DNA of 64,000 bases. Origin: GCA-2718815 sp963578105 (lineage in GTDB: Bacteria; Planctomycetota; Planctomycetia; Pirellulales; Pirellulaceae). Below the pieces are notes generated by a model that made no database searches, was not told where the DNA came from, and saw only the letters and a program-made list of their open reading frames with translations. The translations under genes were made by a program, and so were the position numbers. The DNA lies in assembly GCA_963578105.1 (NCBI GenBank), contig CAUZBP010000003.1, positions 1 through 64,000 on the forward strand, written 5' to 3'. The first letter of the stretch is position 1; every line of letters begins with the position of its first letter. Positions 61,137 to 64,000 of this stretch are shown piece after piece.

Positions 61137-63446
61137 ATGACTACTGCCATCGAACCAATTCGTTCCACACGTCCCATTCAGCGCAAGCTGTCGGGATTGA
61201 GGACCAGAATCCGGCTTTACGTTTTGATCCAATCCCTGGGAATGGCCATCATCTGGCTGGGTGTGACTTTCTGGACCACGTTGGCGCTGGATTATCTCCC
61301 GGTCTTGTTGTGTGCCACTGAACTCCCGCAAACCCTGCGTGCCCTGTTACTGGTGTTCGTTTCAGTAGGGCTCATTTCCATCCTTTACCGTTGGTTACTT
61401 CGTCGAATGTTCGTTCCCCTGCCTGACCGCAGCATGGCACTTCTTGTCGAACGTCGCTTCTCAGATTTTCAAGATAGCCTGATGACCGCCGTGGAACTGG
61501 CAACCACTGGATGGCCGGACTCCCAGCAGCAGCAGATGATCACGGAAAGTGAGAATTACGCCGCCCGGCGGCTTTCCGGTGTGCCCCTGCGACGCATTTT
61601 CAACATGCGCCCACTATTTTTCAATTTACTATTCACCACCTTTCTGGTCACAGCATTTCTTTCCTTCGGATACTTTCAAGAAGATGCCTGGACACTCGCT
61701 GTGCGTCGTCTGTACCTCGTTTCCGAAGAACCTTGGCCACGTCAAACAAGCATCCGTGTTGCTGACTTTCCTGACAATCGGCACAAGGTGGCCCGGGGTT
61801 CCAATTTTACGATCCATGTGTTTGCGGACGCCGAAAAACACGTGCCCGACTACTGCACCATTCATTACCGGACCGAGGAAGGAGATCGGGGCAGGGTTCG
61901 CATGCTAAAACGAGGCCGCGCGCCTCGTGAAGGGCAGCAGGCGTTTGTCTATGACGGAGTCCCTTTCAAAGCCATGCTTTCGACCGTTCATTTTGACGTG
62001 CAGGGTTTTGACCAACGACTGCGACACTTGACGGTCGAAGTCGTCGACAGCCCTTCACTAACGGATGTGTCATTGGACTGCACGTTTCCAACCTACCTTG
62101 TCGACGAGGCACTCGACACGTTCCTCCCGCGGACCGAGCGACTGACACCCGGAACGCGTCTGCCATTTGGCACTCAAGTGCACATGCACGCTCAGTCTGA
62201 CAAACCGTTGCGGCGACTCCAGATTTTTAATCTGAAAACGGAAGAGACACAGGAGGTCCACATTACGGACACCGGGAGTGCATCCCACAAGTGTGATTTG
62301 TCCTTGCCTTCATTACGAGAAGATGTCGCGTTGGCGCTCACACTCCATGACGTCGATGGCGTGTCAAATGCCCAACCCTTTCGCGTTGCCATCGCCGTCG
62401 TCCCCGATGCTCCCCCGGAAATCGACGTGGCTCCCTTGGGCATTGGCTCTGCCATCACGCCCCAGGCGCAACTCCCGTTCCAGGGAACAATCGTTGACGA
62501 TAATCGCTTACGCAGGGCCTGGTTTGAACTGCTGGTCCAGTCGCCGGCGACTGGCCCTGCAACACACCCCAACTCCGCTCTCTACGCCATTCCCTGGACT
62601 GCCAGTCCCGCTGGCGATCAACAAGCCACTCTCGATCTTCGCAATCAACAACGTCGGCTGACGGATCCAATGGAACTGAAACCCGGCGATCGAATTATTT
62701 TAACGATCAAGGCCAGCGACTATTTTGATTTGGGCAGTGCCCCGAACATCGGAGAGGGATCGCCCTACGAACTGGACGTGGTTACGCCTGCCCGACTACT
62801 GGCACTATTAGAAACTCGTGAAATCGGCTTGCGACGACGCTTGGAACAAATCCTAGAAGAACTCCAACTGGCACGCAACTCCGTGATTCGTGTGCGTGCT
62901 TCTGACGAGCCAACCGCGAATGACACTTCTGATCACCCGACTGTCGACGCAGAACCAGCAGGCGACGAACCCGCACTTCCCCCGCGAGAACGGGATCTGC
63001 GACTCTTACGCATTCAACGCGCGATCCAAGACACCCGGCGTTCCCAATCTGAATTGCGTGGTGTCGCCCTGGCATTCGGGGATATTCGTCTGGAACTGAT
63101 TAACAACCGCGTCGATACCGTAAAAAAAATTGACCGGTTACAGGAAGAAATCGCCGTGCCTCTCGCGAGGATCGTCGATAATCATTTTCCGTCGCTCCAA
63201 CAGACACTGCAGCAGCTCGAAGAGCACATCGCCGAAATGCCACGTCGACATCAGCTAAGTGACCAAGCAGTGGAACAAATTAACCGTATACTGGCGGCAC
63301 TCGAAGACATCCTCAAGCATATTTTACGGATTGAGACCTATAATGAGTTGGTAGATATCGTACGGTCCATCCTGGAAGATCAAGAACAACTGAACAAGGA
63401 TACCCGGCAGCAACAACAGGAGCAGGTCATCGACCTGCTGGAGTAG
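61137..63446 (+). CDS. DUF4175-like membrane protein with coiled-coil tail
   Basis: About 769 residues. Three N-terminal membrane helices (LIQSLGMAIIWLGVTFWTTL, ALLLVFVSVGLISILYRWLL, PLFFNLLFTTFLVTAFLSFG) with a cytoplasmic loop carrying RRFSDFQDSLMTAVEL between the second and third, as in the DUF4175 family. A beta-rich exterior follows (SIRVADFPDNRHKVARGSNF, DAPPEIDVAPLG). The last 250 residues are charged and helical (LLETREIGLRRRLEQILEEL, HIAEMPRRHQLSDQAVEQIN), likely coiled coil, ending RQQQQEQVIDLLE. Start at 61137, 2 bp after the preceding stop; the frame is open upstream but overlaps the previous gene. Typical companion of MoxR-DUF58-VWA operons in planctomycetes. Confidence 0.82.
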   Translation: MTTAIEPIRSTRPIQRKLSGLRTRIRLYVLIQSLGMAIIWLGVTFWTTLALDYLPVLLCATELPQTLRALLLVFVSVGLISILYRWLLRRMFVPLPDRSMALLVERRFSDFQDSLMTAVELATTGWPDSQQQQMITESENYAARRLSGVPLRRIFNMRPLFFNLLFTTFLVTAFLSFGYFQEDAWTLAVRRLYLVSEEPWPRQTSIRVADFPDNRHKVARGSNFTIHVFADAEKHVPDYCTIHYRTEEGDRGRVRMLKRGRAPREGQQAFVYDGVPFKAMLSTVHFDVQGFDQRLRHLTVEVVDSPSLTDVSLDCTFPTYLVDEALDTFLPRTERLTPGTRLPFGTQVHMHAQSDKPLRRLQIFNLKTEETQEVHITDTGSASHKCDLSLPSLREDVALALTLHDVDGVSNAQPFRVAIAVVPDAPPEIDVAPLGIGSAITPQAQLPFQGTIVDDNRLRRAWFELLVQSPATGPATHPNSALYAIPWTASPAGDQQATLDLRNQQRRLTDPMELKPGDRIILTIKASDYFDLGSAPNIGEGSPYELDVVTPARLLALLETREIGLRRRLEQILEELQLARNSVIRVRASDEPTANDTSDHPTVDAEPAGDEPALPPRERDLRLLRIQRAIQDTRRSQSELRGVALAFGDIRLELINNRVDTVKKIDRLQEEIAVPLARIVDNHFPSLQQTLQQLEEHIAEMPRRHQLSDQAVEQINRILAALEDILKHILRIETYNELVDIVRSILEDQEQLNKDTRQQQQEQVIDLLE

Positions 63447-63663
63447 TCACCATTATTTCTCTGCCTCCCGCATTGGCTGTCAACTCGGTTACAGCCGCTG
63501 GTGGTCCATCCGGATTGATACACAAATCTTGTTTTATCACTTCATTTCAAAACCAACCCGTCAGGCTAACATGCCTGGTCAACAGCAAGCCGGAAGCCTG
63601 GACACATCAGCACCGGCCTGGAAGGCAACATTCGGCTTTACCAAATCACGAAAACGGAGGAAA

Positions 63664-63816
63664 ATGAAGAAACTTCTTGCGGACCTGAACAACCAGACTT
63701 CGGTGCACCACTCGGTCCGGAAGCACACGAAACACAAGAGCGAAGTTGAAATCGCAACCCCCACCATTGAAAATCGACCATCTGGTTTCTGCTGCCAGCA
63801 AAAAGAAACCGTTTGA
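63664..63816 (+). CDS. possible small basic protein
   Basis: A 50-codon frame, MKKLLADLNNQTSVHHSVRK onward, behind a strong GGAGGAAA; three-base spacing is short. No family, no export signal, His/Lys-rich, ends GFCCQQKETV. The same frame is open to 63529. It falls in the 435-bp gap between two operon genes that is otherwise empty. Could be chance. Confidence 0.25.
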   Translation: MKKLLADLNNQTSVHHSVRKHTKHKSEVEIATPTIENRPSGFCCQQKETV

Positions 63817-63881
63817 GAGAACATAGAATCTTGCTCTTTCCTCAATCCATACAAACAGTGACCCGAATCAAGGACCGGCTC

Positions 63882-64000
63882 ATGGTGCGATCACACCATG
63901 GTTTGAAGGTGCTGCAAGTTGCCTGCTACGCGGCAATCCTCCTGCTAGCGGGGGTGGCCCGTGCCGAAGCTCCTGATGCCCTGGAACAATTAGCCCGTCG
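63882..64000 (+). CDS. exported protein, N-terminal part only (runs off the window)
   Basis: Open to the window end: 39 complete codons are visible. Begins MVRSHHGLKVLQVACYAAIL then LLAGVARAEA, a signal peptide with a clear ARA/EA cleavage site, followed by PDALEQLARR. AAGGA lies 8 bases before the ATG; an in-frame GTG at 63858 is an alternative. Same strand as, and 435 bp after, the DUF4175-like gene, so probably the next member of that operon. Function not visible. Confidence 0.7.
   Translation, partial: MVRSHHGLKVLQVACYAAILLLAGVARAEAPDALEQLAR

Noticed and set aside
1..64000. CRISPR arrays, rRNA operons, prophage or biosynthetic NRPS/PKS clusters
   Set aside because: No regularly spaced repeats, rRNA-like segments, phage structural genes or carrier-domain megasynthases were found.

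Overview
The window looks like chromosomal DNA of a planctomycete (phylum Planctomycetota, probably a marine Pirellulales/Planctomycetales lineage). This is inferred from gene content: giant PQQ/beta-propeller envelope proteins, ExbB/ExbD genes embedded in an envelope operon, a Ser/Thr kinase with the planctomycete-style N-terminal helical extension, a MoxR-DUF58-BatA-like operon, a lysine-rich HU protein, and many Gfo/Idh/MocA, SDR, xylose-isomerase-like and SMP-30 catabolic enzymes. No rRNA, CRISPR array, prophage or intact insertion sequence was seen. There is one tRNA (Phe).

Layout. 1-15.2 kb is small-molecule catabolism: an SDR gene broken by a one-base slip, an SMP-30/gluconolactonase gene leading into a truncated hydroxyacyl-CoA dehydrogenase that stops at a MITE-like repeat (2466-2652), a 3' fragment of an SH3-like protein, DUF3050 and TerC genes, an SDR, a rhodanese-pseudouridine synthase fusion, and two facing sugar-acid/polyol style gene sets (isomerase-SDR-isomerase on +; ThDP enzyme and two Gfo/Idh/MocA dehydrogenases on -) separated by a sialidase remnant. 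tRNA-Phe lies at 15.7 kb.

16.3-28.9 kb is one long + strand set: a secreted alpha/alpha-toroid protein, a membrane-anchored TonB-like protein of unknown family, ExbB, ExbD, a zinc-ribbon-ExbD fusion, an 1184-residue membrane-anchored TPR/beta-propeller protein, a TPR-oligopeptide-binding-protein fusion and a secreted 596-residue protein. A Ser/Thr kinase gene runs convergently against it. A helical module of about 60 residues recurs in the kinase, the 1184-residue protein and the 596-residue protein. I regard this as a candidate undescribed PMF-powered envelope machine linked to kinase signalling.

30.4-39.0 kb holds mixed single genes: pseudouridine synthase, Maf, aminotransferase, a PQQ-repeat protein, an HpcH/HpaI aldolase, a PhcB-like methyltransferase, a DUF6263-like protein and a stand-alone type II thioesterase. 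39.4-44.9 kb is a compact corrinoid methyl-transfer cluster: an unknown 213-residue protein, a UroD/MtaA-type methyltransferase, a homocysteine S-methyltransferase, a corrinoid protein and a ferredoxin/ASKHA reductive activase. Together these look like a methionine synthase split into separate subunits and fed by a demethylation step.

45-48.5 kb carries, on the - strand, a prepilin peptidase, a GcvR-like double-ACT protein, a dTDP-4-dehydrorhamnose-reductase-like SDR and HU. From 49 kb to the end is a second envelope operon: a 1570-residue secreted PQQ/TPR protein, MoxR ATPase, DUF58, two membrane VWA proteins, a DUF4175-like protein and the start of another exported protein cut by the window edge.
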